From Sphingobacteriaceae bacterium (GTDB lineage Bacteria; Bacteroidota; Bacteroidia; B-17B0; Aurantibacillaceae): a stretch of 57,577 bases of DNA. The stretch is from assembly GCA_023251775.1 (NCBI GenBank), contig JAHEYC010000011.1, positions 1 through 57,577 on the forward strand, written 5' to 3'. The first letter of the stretch is position 1, and the number at the start of each line of letters is the position of its first letter. Positions 35,579-44,936 of the stretch are shown in pieces. Below the pieces are notes generated by a model. It worked only from the letters and a program-made list of their open reading frames with translations. It ran no database searches and had not been told where the DNA came from. The position numbers were made by a program, and so were the translations under genes.

Positions 35579-38500
35579 TTACGATGCTTTTTTAATGGTT
35601 ATTTTACTTAGTCCTGCCCATGTTTTAAATTCATTGGTATAATATAAGTAAGCTGTCGACGCAGGAGCATCATATTCGCCAGGCATTTCTGCTTTAAGAT
35701 CTAAGTTGATCTCTTTTACAGCTTTTGCAGCCATACCTCTGTAATACACCGCTAAATTATTTCCTTTGATCTCGTAATAATCAAATACACCTTTTTCTTG
35801 CAATTCTTTTAATTGCCAAGGTTGTATGGAGAAACCTGCAGGTACACCAATAATGGCCATCGTGCTTGGCACCTCTTCATTTTTCTTGTTAGAAATTGTT
35901 GCAGTTAAACGAATTGTTTCACCAACATTTGCAGTTGTAGCAGCCATCTTAGTTTTCAAGTCGATATTACATTCTGCATCACTTTGTGGTAACGATGTAC
36001 TCCAGTTAATTGCTAGTGAATAAGGCAATGGTGTTTTTACGCCAATGTATTTCACTTTCACTGTGTGTTTACCTTCGCCTTTGATGAATTGCTCTAAACC
36101 TTCGGCAGTGATCGCATTTTTATCTCCGGCTTTGTATTCTTTTTCAATTACTTTTTTACCGTCAACATAAATTGCTATTGTACCATCCTCACTTGTTTTT
36201 TTACTGGCCTTTGCATATTCAGTTAATGCTTTCAGCGCAAGAATTGTTCCTTGTGTTGAACTAAATACACCTGAACCTTGACGCATACTTACTAAGTATT
36301 GCACAGCTTTGGTTAATTCACCCGGATTTTTATTTGCTTTCAACATTGATAAAATTGCTAAGGATGTTGTTTCGATCAATAGTGATTGTCCTTGTGAATA
36401 TGTGATCGAATGCGTTAATCCATTGAAGCTTCCGTCTTTTTGTTGTTTGCTCATCAATACTTTCATGGCTTCATCTCCTTTGCTGTTTTCTTTTAAAGAA
36501 TACGCAGCGTTTGCCATCATGGCCAACATATAAGGATCTTTGCTATCCATGGCTTTATCAAAAGAAGTGTTGAATTCTTTTTTGAAATCGCTATATCCTG
36601 CTTCTGCTAAAGCGTAAACAATATAAGCGTTCAAAATATCATCGCTAATTCTTCCGAAATCGTGATACGCATGTTTTTCTCTTGCAAAACCACCTTTACC
36701 GTCTTTATGACTCATTAACCAAGTAGACGTACGATTCAACATAGTTTGATCCACATTTTGTCCGGCTTTTTTCATATCATTGAATTCCATCAAGCCATAT
36801 GCCGTTAATCCTTCATGTCCGGGATTTGAACCAAACCACTCATAACCTTTTTGCGAAGCTTCAAAACCGATCAAACGCTTGTAACCTCTTTCTAAAAGAT
36901 CAGTAGCTTTTGCTAAGGTTTTGGTGTCTTTGCTATCTGTGGTTTTTAAATAATCCATTACCATAGCATTAGGATAAGCAGTACACGATGTTTGTTCAAA
37001 ACAACCGTAAGGCTCTTGTAAAATTCCTTCCACACCTTTCATTAGATCATTCACAACATTTGGATACGCGCTAAATGTTGCTTTTAATGATCCGTTCACC
37101 ATTTTATTGATCTCGAATTCATATTCTTTTTCTACTTCTTGTGCCGAGAAAGATGTTTCAACAGGGAAACCTTTAGATACAATGCGAATGGTTTGTGTAA
37201 ATGCATCACCTAATCCACAAGCCTTAAAGCTGATGGTAAAATCGCCATAACCAATTTTATCTAATACTTTATAGTCTAAATAAATTACTTTGGCTTTGCC
37301 CGGCATAATAGTTTGAACTGAAGGAACAATTCCAACTTCTTTTAATCCGTCGGGAGCAATGATTGAAATTACACCGCCTAAAGGACCATCGGTATTATTT
37401 TTTAAAGTTAAAGGAATAGAAACAAAATCTTCCGTAGCAACTTCTACAGGAATTTTGGTGGTCATAGCAAATGGTAATTGCGAGAAGAAATTCTTTTCAA
37501 CTCTTCCAATGGTTCCATCATTTCCAATACCTTCAACCGTTGAGCGGAATGACGTGATATCATCGGATGCATAGAACTCAATTGTTTTTTTACCGCTAAA
37601 ACCTACTTCTACATTTGGATTCCAGTAAATAGTATTACGGAAATCGGTGCGATTCTCAACATTCGTTTGAACTTCGTATTTAGGTGCGTAATACTGACGT
37701 GCACGATAATATACATTTTGCACTACTTGATTTGGTTGATCAAGGTCTTCACCCATTTCATCATCCATTACAAATTTATCGCGTCTGTCGTGTGCACGTG
37801 CAAGTTCTTTTTTGCCTGCAACTGATGCTAATGCTTTTATATCCTTCGATGCCACTTTATTTTGCTCTTCAACTTTTGGACCTTTAGCTAATTTTTGTTG
37901 AGCATTATCATTCTTTTTTTCTTCTTTCGGTTTTTTTACAGCCAAAGCATCTTTTGGGGCATTTTTTGCCATAGGTTCACCTTTGAACATAGGAGCTTTT
38001 TCGTTTACCATGCCTGCACCTTGCGCAACAGAGGCCGGAACTTCCATTTCCGGTACTGCTTCCCAATTACCTGCACTTTTTCTGCTTTTAGATTTATATC
38101 CGTAATAGTTATTTTGTTTTTTGTAAAGATAGATCACCATATTTTGGTTATAGTCTCTTAGATATTGCACTTGAGGATAGTAACCTTCTGAATTGAACGA
38201 AAGATTTACTTGATCAACAAGATCCAATTTTTTGAAAATGAATTTACCATTATCATCTGTGGTAAGTTCTGTTCCATTATTAGCTTTGATCTTCACATCA
38301 CACATTGGTTTTCCTGTTTCCGAATTATAAACAATACCCGAAACAACCGCTTTTTCGTTCAAGAAACTGATCACCGGCATTTCTTCGTTAATGATCTTTT
38401 CCCAAGTAAAACGTCTCCAACCTGAGGTCATTAATACATAGTCTAATGCCTTATCAGCTTTCACTTCTTTTTTATTGAAATAAAATGCAGGCTCTTCAAT

Positions 38501-40042
38501 TTTTTCATGAATATCTTGCTCTAATAATAATTGCGATAATATATTTCCGCTTTTATCATCTGCAAAGCTCAAGAACTGATCGTTCACCACAGCCATTGAT
38601 AGATTTGCAGGCATTGGTAAACCGCGCTCGTCTTTTACCGAAATGGTCATTTTTACTTTCTCACGCGGTAAATATTTTTCTTTTTCTGTTTCAACTGAAA
38701 TGTGCATTTGTTTGTCCTTATTTACAAAAGCCAAACGCTCGCAACGTGCAATTCCTTTTGAATCGAACAGTGTAATTTGCGAAACACCAATTGGGAATTC
38801 GTTTGTTGGAAAAGTTATTTTATTACTTCCCGGTTTTACATCCAACACAGTTGTATAATAAATTTTACCTCTTACTTGTGCCACTAATGATAATTCTTCT
38901 TTTTCCGTGGTATTCACAGCAACTTCCACTTCGTTTGGTTTAGTTTGCTCAACATGCAAAGCATAACCGCGCTCCAATGGCTCCGGTAATTTATAAGTTT
39001 GTGTGATGCCTGCAGGTTTTGTGATCTTCACTACATAATTCTCGCCTAATTGCGGATTAAGTTTAAATGATCCCATGCCTTGATGAAAACTGCTGAACGA
39101 AGCCACTTTACTTCCTTTATCAGTTAATACCACACCTTCAATATCGGCGGGTTTATTGAATTCGTTCATCGCTTTAAATGCAACAACATTTTCCACATCA
39201 TTTAAAAGATCTCCACCTTCAGGAAAAAGTGTAAGCGCGATCTTATTTAAAACAATAGGAATAGAACGCGAGATACTTTCGGTACTTCCGTTATAATCGA
39301 TCATTACATTTAATAGACCATCGTTTGTTTTTAGTTCTTTTGGAAGATCGAATTTTATATAACGGATCCCTTCTTCATCGGTAACTTCGGTAAGATCCAA
39401 TAATTTTTGTCCGTCTAAATTAGCAACGCATTTAATTTTATAATTGGCCAATGGTTTGTTCTCATTGGTATTCAATTCAATTTTTGCAATTACGTTATCG
39501 CCTGCACCAAATGCTTTGCGTTCAAAATCCAATTTCATTTTTAAATTCGGGAGGATCACTTCTTGAACTTGAAGTTCTTTTACGAAAGCATTTTCAGGTC
39601 CGTCATTCTTCATCCACTTTGTATAAGCGCGAATTTTATACATTCCGCCTAATGCTTCTTTATCAATTCCAAAATCACCGCAGGCTTTTCCGTTCTTAGC
39701 GATCAAACTTATTTTTTTCTCAACAGTTCCTTTCGGATTTATTAATTCCACATGAATGATATCACTTTTATCGGATGCTTTTAATGTGATCCCGTCTCTT
39801 ATATACGCCGAGATCCATATATCATCGCCGGGTTCGTACATGGGTTTATCTAATTGAAGATATACCCTGTCTTCCGCAGCGGTTTTGTTAAATAATGTGA
39901 GCTTTTCTTTCAGCTCTTTAATAAAGTTGTTTTCCAACGCGGCTTGATAATAGCTGTTTGGTGTTACGTAAGCCAGAGTACTGATGCCAATGGCGCCAAC
40001 AACCGACAAATACGAGAATTTCTTGTTAATTTTCCTTTCCAT
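35579..40042 (-). CDS. Alpha-2-macroglobulin-family protein with thioester motif
   Basis: This 1487-aa protein (start at the ATG at 40042, where a signal segment MERKINKKFSYLSVVGA begins) has an MG2 domain near the N-terminus (LQLDKPMYEPGDDIWISAY), further macroglobulin domains, a carboxypeptidase-regulatory-like beta-sandwich at about 590-660 (VSGIVYNSETGKPMCDVKI), a linker rich in Lys, Glu and Ala (about 690-790), an A2M domain, a thioester motif GCFEQ (about residue 1010) and a helical thioester-bearing domain. The family traps proteases through a thioester formed by Cys and Gln. It would act in the periplasm or at the surface. No penicillin-binding protein gene is adjacent, unlike the classic bacterial pairing. 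A small secreted gene follows with coupling. Confidence 0.88.
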   Translation of the reverse strand: MERKINKKFSYLSVVGAIGISTLAYVTPNSYYQAALENNFIKELKEKLTLFNKTAAEDRVYLQLDKPMYEPGDDIWISAYIRDGITLKASDKSDIIHVELINPKGTVEKKISLIAKNGKACGDFGIDKEALGGMYKIRAYTKWMKNDGPENAFVKELQVQEVILPNLKMKLDFERKAFGAGDNVIAKIELNTNENKPLANYKIKCVANLDGQKLLDLTEVTDEEGIRYIKFDLPKELKTNDGLLNVMIDYNGSTESISRSIPIVLNKIALTLFPEGGDLLNDVENVVAFKAMNEFNKPADIEGVVLTDKGSKVASFSSFHQGMGSFKLNPQLGENYVVKITKPAGITQTYKLPEPLERGYALHVEQTKPNEVEVAVNTTEKEELSLVAQVRGKIYYTTVLDVKPGSNKITFPTNEFPIGVSQITLFDSKGIARCERLAFVNKDKQMHISVETEKEKYLPREKVKMTISVKDERGLPMPANLSMAVVNDQFLSFADDKSGNILSQLLLEQDIHEKIEEPAFYFNKKEVKADKALDYVLMTSGWRRFTWEKIINEEMPVISFLNEKAVVSGIVYNSETGKPMCDVKIKANNGTELTTDDNGKFIFKKLDLVDQVNLSFNSEGYYPQVQYLRDYNQNMVIYLYKKQNNYYGYKSKSRKSAGNWEAVPEMEVPASVAQGAGMVNEKAPMFKGEPMAKNAPKDALAVKKPKEEKKNDNAQQKLAKGPKVEEQNKVASKDIKALASVAGKKELARAHDRRDKFVMDDEMGEDLDQPNQVVQNVYYRARQYYAPKYEVQTNVENRTDFRNTIYWNPNVEVGFSGKKTIEFYASDDITSFRSTVEGIGNDGTIGRVEKNFFSQLPFAMTTKIPVEVATEDFVSIPLTLKNNTDGPLGGVISIIAPDGLKEVGIVPSVQTIMPGKAKVIYLDYKVLDKIGYGDFTISFKACGLGDAFTQTIRIVSKGFPVETSFSAQEVEKEYEFEINKMVNGSLKATFSAYPNVVNDLMKGVEGILQEPYGCFEQTSCTAYPNAMVMDYLKTTDSKDTKTLAKATDLLERGYKRLIGFEASQKGYEWFGSNPGHEGLTAYGLMEFNDMKKAGQNVDQTMLNRTSTWLMSHKDGKGGFAREKHAYHDFGRISDDILNAYIVYALAEAGYSDFKKEFNTSFDKAMDSKDPYMLAMMANAAYSLKENSKGDEAMKVLMSKQQKDGSFNGLTHSITYSQGQSLLIETTSLAILSMLKANKNPGELTKAVQYLVSMRQGSGVFSSTQGTILALKALTEYAKASKKTSEDGTIAIYVDGKKVIEKEYKAGDKNAITAEGLEQFIKGEGKHTVKVKYIGVKTPLPYSLAINWSTSLPQSDAECNIDLKTKMAATTANVGETIRLTATISNKKNEEVPSTMAIIGVPAGFSIQPWQLKELQEKGVFDYYEIKGNNLAVYYRGMAAKAVKEINLDLKAEMPGEYDAPASTAYLYYTNEFKTWAGLSKITIKKAS

Positions 40043-40108
40043 GACAATAGTTTTATATTGAGATGCAGAAGAAAGAGGGATTCCATAAAGTTGATCTATT
40101 TTATTATT

Positions 40109-40311
40109 TGGGCGTGCCGGCAACGCTCACCGGATACACGCTGGAAGTTCGGTTGCCGTCGCGCTTTTCGCTACAAGCTTGCTTGTCCTTTGCTATGTTT
40201 GTAGGGCTGCGGTGGCTCCTAAGGTCGCCTCCTCGCCCAACAAACATTAGCAAAGTCCTAAGCAAGGCTTTCCGCTTCAATCGCTCACGCGGCATTCGGG
40301 TAAAAAAGTAA
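40109..40311. repeat. GC-rich structured intergenic repeat
   Basis: This segment is much richer in G and C than its surroundings and has no convincing gene. It begins with TTGGGCGTGCCGGCAACGCT and ends with CACGCGGCATTCGGGT, and contains several short inverted words. I recall a family of GC-rich GGGCGT-type repeats with similar wording in many Bacteroidota genomes. It lies upstream of the A2M-like gene. The rest of the 40043-40449 gap holds AT-rich sequence and the hairpin at 40361-40386. Confidence 0.5.
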
Positions 40312-40360
40312 TGGGAGTTTTAACATTGCGATTAAAAACGCAATAGACTTTAAAAACAAA

Positions 40361-40386
40361 GGACGCTAAGGTGTTACTTAGTGTCC
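40361..40386. repeat. Hairpin and degraded repeat words
   Basis: GGACGCTAAG and CTTAGTGTCC (40361-40370 with 40377-40386) form a near-perfect inverted repeat with a six-base loop. Close by are TTCGTG and GAGCTTGTCGAA words and a final GGTTAAA, so this may be a decayed copy of the palindromic repeats. Confidence 0.45.
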
Positions 40387-40449
40387 TTCGTGAAAAAACA
40401 TCGTGTCTGTAGTTTATAGTGAGCTTGTCGAACTATGGTTAAAGAAGGA

Positions 40450-41874
40450 CTACTCTTTCACCACTTTAAAAACTTTACTTTCATTATTTGATCTTAGTCT
40501 TATATAATACACCCCATTTGAAAGGTTGCTTATATTAAGGTCTGTTTTATTTTCAAAAGTAGTTTTACTTAAAACAATTCTTCCTGTCAGATCCATCACA
40601 TCAATTTGTTTTTGTGAACCGTTCGCTAACTCAACCGTAAACAATCCATTAGAAGGATTCGGGAAAATGCGAATTGTTTCGCTTGCAATATTTGGATCAT
40701 AAATACTTGTGCAAGTGGTCATGTAAATAGATAAAGTTGTATTGGTAAGACATCCTACAGTATTTGCGCCTGTGATGGTATAAGTTATGTTTGTTGTAGG
40801 CGCCACAAGAATAATTGCGAATTGCTGGTTACCCGGTTGCCATGTATAACCATTAGTTGCGCCGGCTGCCACAAGAGTTCCACTCATGCCCGGACAAAAA
40901 CTTGCAGTAGGTTGAGCATTCAAACTTATTACAGGGCCTTGTACTACGCCAATGGTACATGTAACTTGCGCGGTACATGATGGTATACTTGTTCCTTTCA
41001 CTGTATACGTAGTATTTGCCGTTGGAGTAGGCGTAATAACATTTGAATTAGACGATGTGCTCCAGGTATACGAAGTTGCTCCCGCAGCTGTAAATGTTAT
41101 TGGTAAACCTGAACAAACAGTTGGTTGCGATGCAGTAACCGTAATGTTTGGAGCAGGACATGGTGGTGTCCAAACATAACGTTGTCCATTTGCCGGAATG
41201 AAAGGTGTTGACGTTATTTCGCAAAAATTAGATTGACTAGTTCCGGGAGTTGATGTTGGCCATGTATTTATACTTTCTATTACCGATCGATTATTGTAGT
41301 CGAGGTACGAATTTCCTCTTAAACCAACTTCATAAGCATTAGCCACTGCGGCACAAAAGAATGAACCATAGAATACTTCGATGATATTGGAAGTTTCATG
41401 TAATCGGATCTGGAAATAGAAATTATCTGATTCGCCATAATAGGTATAATCTTCCCACTGGGCAATAAAGATCTGATTAGGCGCTGTTCCGATGGTGGTG
41501 TAAGTTAAAGCACCATTTGTGTTGGATTGAATATCGGCCCCAAGTGCTGCTGCGCAAGTGTCATCGCCGCTGCTATTACTTATAGGCTGTTGTGTTGACT
41601 GATTAAATGGATAACCAAATTTAATATAACCATTAGAGCACACAGACACAGAGTAATGCGGAACGCCGCAATAAGTGAACGTAAAACCAATTGGAATATC
41701 ATCAAAATACTGATCATCATTTGTATCGTCGCCCAATACATTTCCATTAACAATAGTAGTATAAGTGCCGATAGTAGAGGAAAATGTATAATTCGCAGCA
41801 AGAACTTGTGCGTTTAGTTTACTCAGTGTAAAAAATAAACAAACTAAAACTAATTTTGTAAATGTTTTTTTCAT
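40450..41874 (-). CDS. T9SS-secreted protein, paralogue A of a tandem pair
   Basis: This 474-aa protein starts at the ATG at 41874 (a longer frame exists but begins before the signal peptide MKKTFTKLVLVCLFFTLSKLNAQ). After the signal is a beta-rich domain (YTFSSTIGTYTTI, PIGFTFTYCGVPH, NGYIKFG) of about 200 residues, one or two Ig/PKD-like repeats (PTVCSGLPITFTAAGATSYTW) and a type A sorting domain (IRIFPNPSNGLFTVELANG). The protein is thus exported by T9SS and probably surface-attached. The neighbouring gene at 42015 is a paralogue of the same length, with an identical stretch of about 55 residues in the second Ig-like region. Confidence 0.85.
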   Translation of the reverse strand: MKKTFTKLVLVCLFFTLSKLNAQVLAANYTFSSTIGTYTTIVNGNVLGDDTNDDQYFDDIPIGFTFTYCGVPHYSVSVCSNGYIKFGYPFNQSTQQPISNSSGDDTCAAALGADIQSNTNGALTYTTIGTAPNQIFIAQWEDYTYYGESDNFYFQIRLHETSNIIEVFYGSFFCAAVANAYEVGLRGNSYLDYNNRSVIESINTWPTSTPGTSQSNFCEITSTPFIPANGQRYVWTPPCPAPNITVTASQPTVCSGLPITFTAAGATSYTWSTSSNSNVITPTPTANTTYTVKGTSIPSCTAQVTCTIGVVQGPVISLNAQPTASFCPGMSGTLVAAGATNGYTWQPGNQQFAIILVAPTTNITYTITGANTVGCLTNTTLSIYMTTCTSIYDPNIASETIRIFPNPSNGLFTVELANGSQKQIDVMDLTGRIVLSKTTFENKTDLNISNLSNGVYYIRLRSNNESKVFKVVKE

Positions 41875-41896
41875 GAGATGAGGGGTTATAGTCAAG

Positions 41897-41927
41897 TAAA
41901 TTTATGAAAATTAAACATAGCATCAAA
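41897..41927 (-). promoter_or_regulatory. Promoter of paralogue A
   Basis: On the minus strand TTTG (41927-41924), 19 bases, then TAAATTTA (41904-41897): the -7 box differs from consensus only in the last base. The paralogue at 42015 has the same layout. Confidence 0.6.
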
Positions 41928-42014
41928 GCGATGTATTCCGCCTCGTAGATGTTAAAAAGGCAATAAAAAAGCAGGGTTTAATGACCCTGCTTTAATGACA
42001 AAAGGAAACAAATT

Positions 42015-43439
42015 CTATTCTTTCATCACTTTAAAGACTTTACTTTCATTATTTGATCTCAATCTTATATAATAAACACCATTTGAAAGATCGCTTATAG
42101 TAAGTTCTGTTTTATTTTCAAGAGAAGTTTTACTTAACACAATTCTCCCTGTAAGATCCATCACATCAATTTGTTTTTCTAAACCATTTGCTAATTCAAC
42201 TGTAAATAAACCATTGGAAGGATTCGGGAAAATACGAATTGTTTCACTTGCAAAGTTTGGATCATAAATACTTGTACAAGTGGTCATGTAAATTGAAAGC
42301 AATGTAGTTGTTGTACAGCCTTGAGTATTTGCACCAACAATGGTGTAAGTAATATTTGTAGTTGGCGCCACAAGAATAATAGCAAATTGCTGATTACCCG
42401 GTTGCCATGTATAACCGTTAGTTGCACCGGCTGCGACAAGAGTTCCACTCATACCCGGACAAAAACTTGCGGTTGGTTGCGCGTTCAAACTTATCACAGG
42501 TCCTTGCTGTACGCCAACGGTGCATGTGATCTGCGCTGTACACCCCGGAATGCTTGTTCCTTTTAAAGTATACGTTGTACTTACAGATGGTGTAACAGTA
42601 ATAGAAGAAGCATTAGATGCATTACTCCAAGTATAAGATGTTGCACCGCTTGCAGTGAATGTTACAGGTGAGCCATTACAAATTGTTGGCTGAGATGAGG
42701 CTATGGTCATGTTTGGAGCAGCGCAGGGTGGTGACCAAACATAACGTAAACCATTATTGGGTGCCCAAGGTGTCGGGTCTAATTCGCAATAGGTATTACT
42801 AGATGAACCCGGAGTGGAGGCCGACCATGCATTTGCATTAAGGATCACTTTACGATTATTAAAATCGCTACTAGCCAATTTGCCTCTTAAGCCAACCTCG
42901 TTAAACGTATTTACATCAATAAAATAAGTACCGTAATAGATCTCGATCATATTTGAAGTTTGATACAATCTAATTTGAAAATTCATGTTATCACCGTTTC
43001 CAAATGACGTATAATCTTCAAATTGCATAACAAATATTTGATTTGGAGAGATGCCAATGGTTTTATATTGCATGGCACCTGCTGAGTTTGATTGAAGATC
43101 CTGACCCATTGCAGAAACTAGTGAATCATCCGTACTGCCATCACTAATGGGATTATAGCTAACATTATTAATAGTTGCGCCAAATTTTAAGTAGCCATTA
43201 GCGCATACAGATACTTGTGTATGTGTAACACCGCAAAATACAAATGGAAATCCGATCGGTAGGTTATTAAAGATATCGTCGTCGTTTGCACTATTTCCTA
43301 AAAAAACGCCACCTGTAATAGAGGTATACGTTCCAACCGTAGAGGAAAACGTATAGTTGGAAACAAGAACTTGAGCGTTTAGTTTACTCAAAGTAAAAAT
43401 TAAACAAACCAAAACTAATTTTGTAAATGTTCTTTTCAT
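42015..43439 (-). CDS. T9SS-secreted protein, paralogue B of a tandem pair
   Basis: This 474-aa protein starts at the ATG at 43439 with the signal MKRTFTKLVLVCLIFTLSKLNAQ. The layout is the same as paralogue A: N-terminal beta-rich domain (PIGFPFVFCGVTHTQVSVCANG), Ig-like repeats (PTICNGSPVTFTASGATSYTW), and a type A sorting domain (IRIFPNPSNGLFTVELANG). The N-terminal domain differs more than the C-terminal half, so it may set the ligand specificity. The region around GPVISLNAQPTASFCPGMSG is identical in protein sequence to paralogue A, with many silent DNA differences. Confidence 0.85.
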   Translation of the reverse strand: MKRTFTKLVLVCLIFTLSKLNAQVLVSNYTFSSTVGTYTSITGGVFLGNSANDDDIFNNLPIGFPFVFCGVTHTQVSVCANGYLKFGATINNVSYNPISDGSTDDSLVSAMGQDLQSNSAGAMQYKTIGISPNQIFVMQFEDYTSFGNGDNMNFQIRLYQTSNMIEIYYGTYFIDVNTFNEVGLRGKLASSDFNNRKVILNANAWSASTPGSSSNTYCELDPTPWAPNNGLRYVWSPPCAAPNMTIASSQPTICNGSPVTFTASGATSYTWSNASNASSITVTPSVSTTYTLKGTSIPGCTAQITCTVGVQQGPVISLNAQPTASFCPGMSGTLVAAGATNGYTWQPGNQQFAIILVAPTTNITYTIVGANTQGCTTTTLLSIYMTTCTSIYDPNFASETIRIFPNPSNGLFTVELANGLEKQIDVMDLTGRIVLSKTSLENKTELTISDLSNGVYYIRLRSNNESKVFKVMKE

Positions 43440-43460
43440 AAGATTGAAGATTAGCATAGT

Positions 43461-43491
43461 TAAATTTAGGAAAATTTAAAACAATTTCAAA
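43461..43491 (-). promoter_or_regulatory. Promoter of paralogue B
   Basis: On the minus strand TTTG (43491-43488), 19 bases, then TAAATTTA (43468-43461). This is the same arrangement as upstream of paralogue A, so the duplication included the promoter. Confidence 0.6.
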
Positions 43492-43493
43492 TA

Positions 43494-44831
43494 CTATTGC
43501 CTTAAATGCTTCTTATATAAATACCTGAACCTCCAGAAAAGTGTTAAACCCACGAACATCAAGCTAGCCAGGAGGCCTATCCAAACCCCAATAACCTCTA
43601 GTTTAAAGGTAAAGGCTAATAAATAACAAAGTCCTAAGGCAATTACCCAGTATCCAATAAATGTAATGAGGGTTGAAATTCTAACATCCTCTAAGCCTCT
43701 TAAGATACCAATAACGGTCACTTGCAAACCATCAAATAATTGAAAGAGCGCTGCAATAAGTAATAATTGCGAAGCTAATTCCACAACCGATGTTTCGTTG
43801 CTAAATACCATTGGCAAATAGCGATTGAGCACTAAAAAAATTAAACCGCAACTGCCCATGACGATCAATACTAATTTAATTGCTGCTAAACCGGCATTCT
43901 TTACTTCTTGCCAATTATGTTGCGCATTAAAAATTCCAATACGAATTGTTGCAGCACTTCCAATTCCACTTCCAAACATATAGGTAAATGCTGCAATGTG
44001 TAAGGCAATTCCATGCGCATCAATTTGTTCTTTGCCAAATGATCCTGCCATTAAACCGGCAATAACAAATGCAGCAACCTCAAATGTAAATTGCATTGCA
44101 GAGTTAAAGCCAATTTTTGCTAATTCACCAAGGTGTTTCATATTTACCTTTACTTTTTTGAACACTGTAAATATGGCATTGAGTGCCGGTGTTTTATATA
44201 TGAGGTATAAAAAGCCTATGCCCATAAAACTTCTGGCAATAAATGTTGCCCAGGCCGAACCCATATAACCCATTTTTGGTAAGCCTGCATAGCCATTGAT
44301 CAATAAATAATTTAGAACGATGTTGAGGAGATTTCCTAGAATACTAATAAGTAAAGCAGCACGCGTATTACTTAATCCTTCGCAATATTGTTTACAAACA
44401 AAAAATAATGACAAAGGCAACAACGAAAAAATAAGCACTTCATAAAAGGGCGTTGCTAATTTTACTACATCCTCGGGTTGTTGTAAATAAATTAAAAGTG
44501 GTGCGGAGAAAAATAAAATAAAGAAAAGAATAATCGATGTCCCAAAATTCATGAACAATGAATTTTTAAATAAGGATGCTTTTTCTTCGAGGTCATTTTT
44601 TTCGTTAGCAGCTGTAACAAGTGGAGTAGTGGCATAACTTAATCCAATGCCAAAAACCAAAAGTAGAATGTAAATATTATTTGCAAAGATCCCCGCTGCT
44701 TGTTCGGCAACTCCAATTTGTCCCAAAAAAACAGTATCTACCATACCGGTAATAATATGTCCTACCTGAGTTAATATCAAAGGCCAGGCGAGGTTAAATG
44801 TTTCTTTATAATGTTGTTTAGCGGTAAGCAT
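43494..44831 (-). CDS. MATE-family efflux transporter
   Basis: This protein has twelve membrane segments and fits the NorM/DinF-type MATE family, which exports drugs or metabolites with a cation gradient. The likely start is the ATG at 44831 (445 aa, typical for the family), because MLTAKQHYKETFNLAWPLILTQ begins the first helix. An upstream frame to 44933 would add 34 residues coded by an intergenic palindrome. Family features include TQVGHIITGMVDTVFLGQIG near residue 22. It is downstream of the kelch gene; substrate unknown. Confidence 0.87.
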   Translation of the reverse strand: MLTAKQHYKETFNLAWPLILTQVGHIITGMVDTVFLGQIGVAEQAAGIFANNIYILLLVFGIGLSYATTPLVTAANEKNDLEEKASLFKNSLFMNFGTSIILFFILFFSAPLLIYLQQPEDVVKLATPFYEVLIFSLLPLSLFFVCKQYCEGLSNTRAALLISILGNLLNIVLNYLLINGYAGLPKMGYMGSAWATFIARSFMGIGFLYLIYKTPALNAIFTVFKKVKVNMKHLGELAKIGFNSAMQFTFEVAAFVIAGLMAGSFGKEQIDAHGIALHIAAFTYMFGSGIGSAATIRIGIFNAQHNWQEVKNAGLAAIKLVLIVMGSCGLIFLVLNRYLPMVFSNETSVVELASQLLLIAALFQLFDGLQVTVIGILRGLEDVRISTLITFIGYWVIALGLCYLLAFTFKLEVIGVWIGLLASLMFVGLTLFWRFRYLYKKHLRQ

Positions 44832-44867
44832 TTGCGGGTGCGAAGATACAGTTTTTTGGGGAAGAGT

Positions 44868-44936
44868 TGGCAGTATTAAGTTGGCAATTCTCAGTGCACG
44901 TGAAACTGCCCATTGCAAGCTGCCTACTGCCAACTA
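44868..44936. repeat. Inverted repeat GTTGGCAGTA before the MATE gene
   Basis: The left arm begins AGTTGGCAGTATTAAG and the right arm is the reverse complement of AGTTGGCAGTAGGCAGCTTG, so the two ends form an imperfect palindrome of about 69 bases. It lies between the kelch stop and the MATE start. Its wording resembles dispersed repeats seen in other Bacteroidota genomes. Confidence 0.6.

Noticed and set aside
40063-40311. Short open frames inside the GC-rich repeat
   Set aside because: Several frames overlap on both strands in a structured repeat; none has a convincing start, family match or codon pattern.
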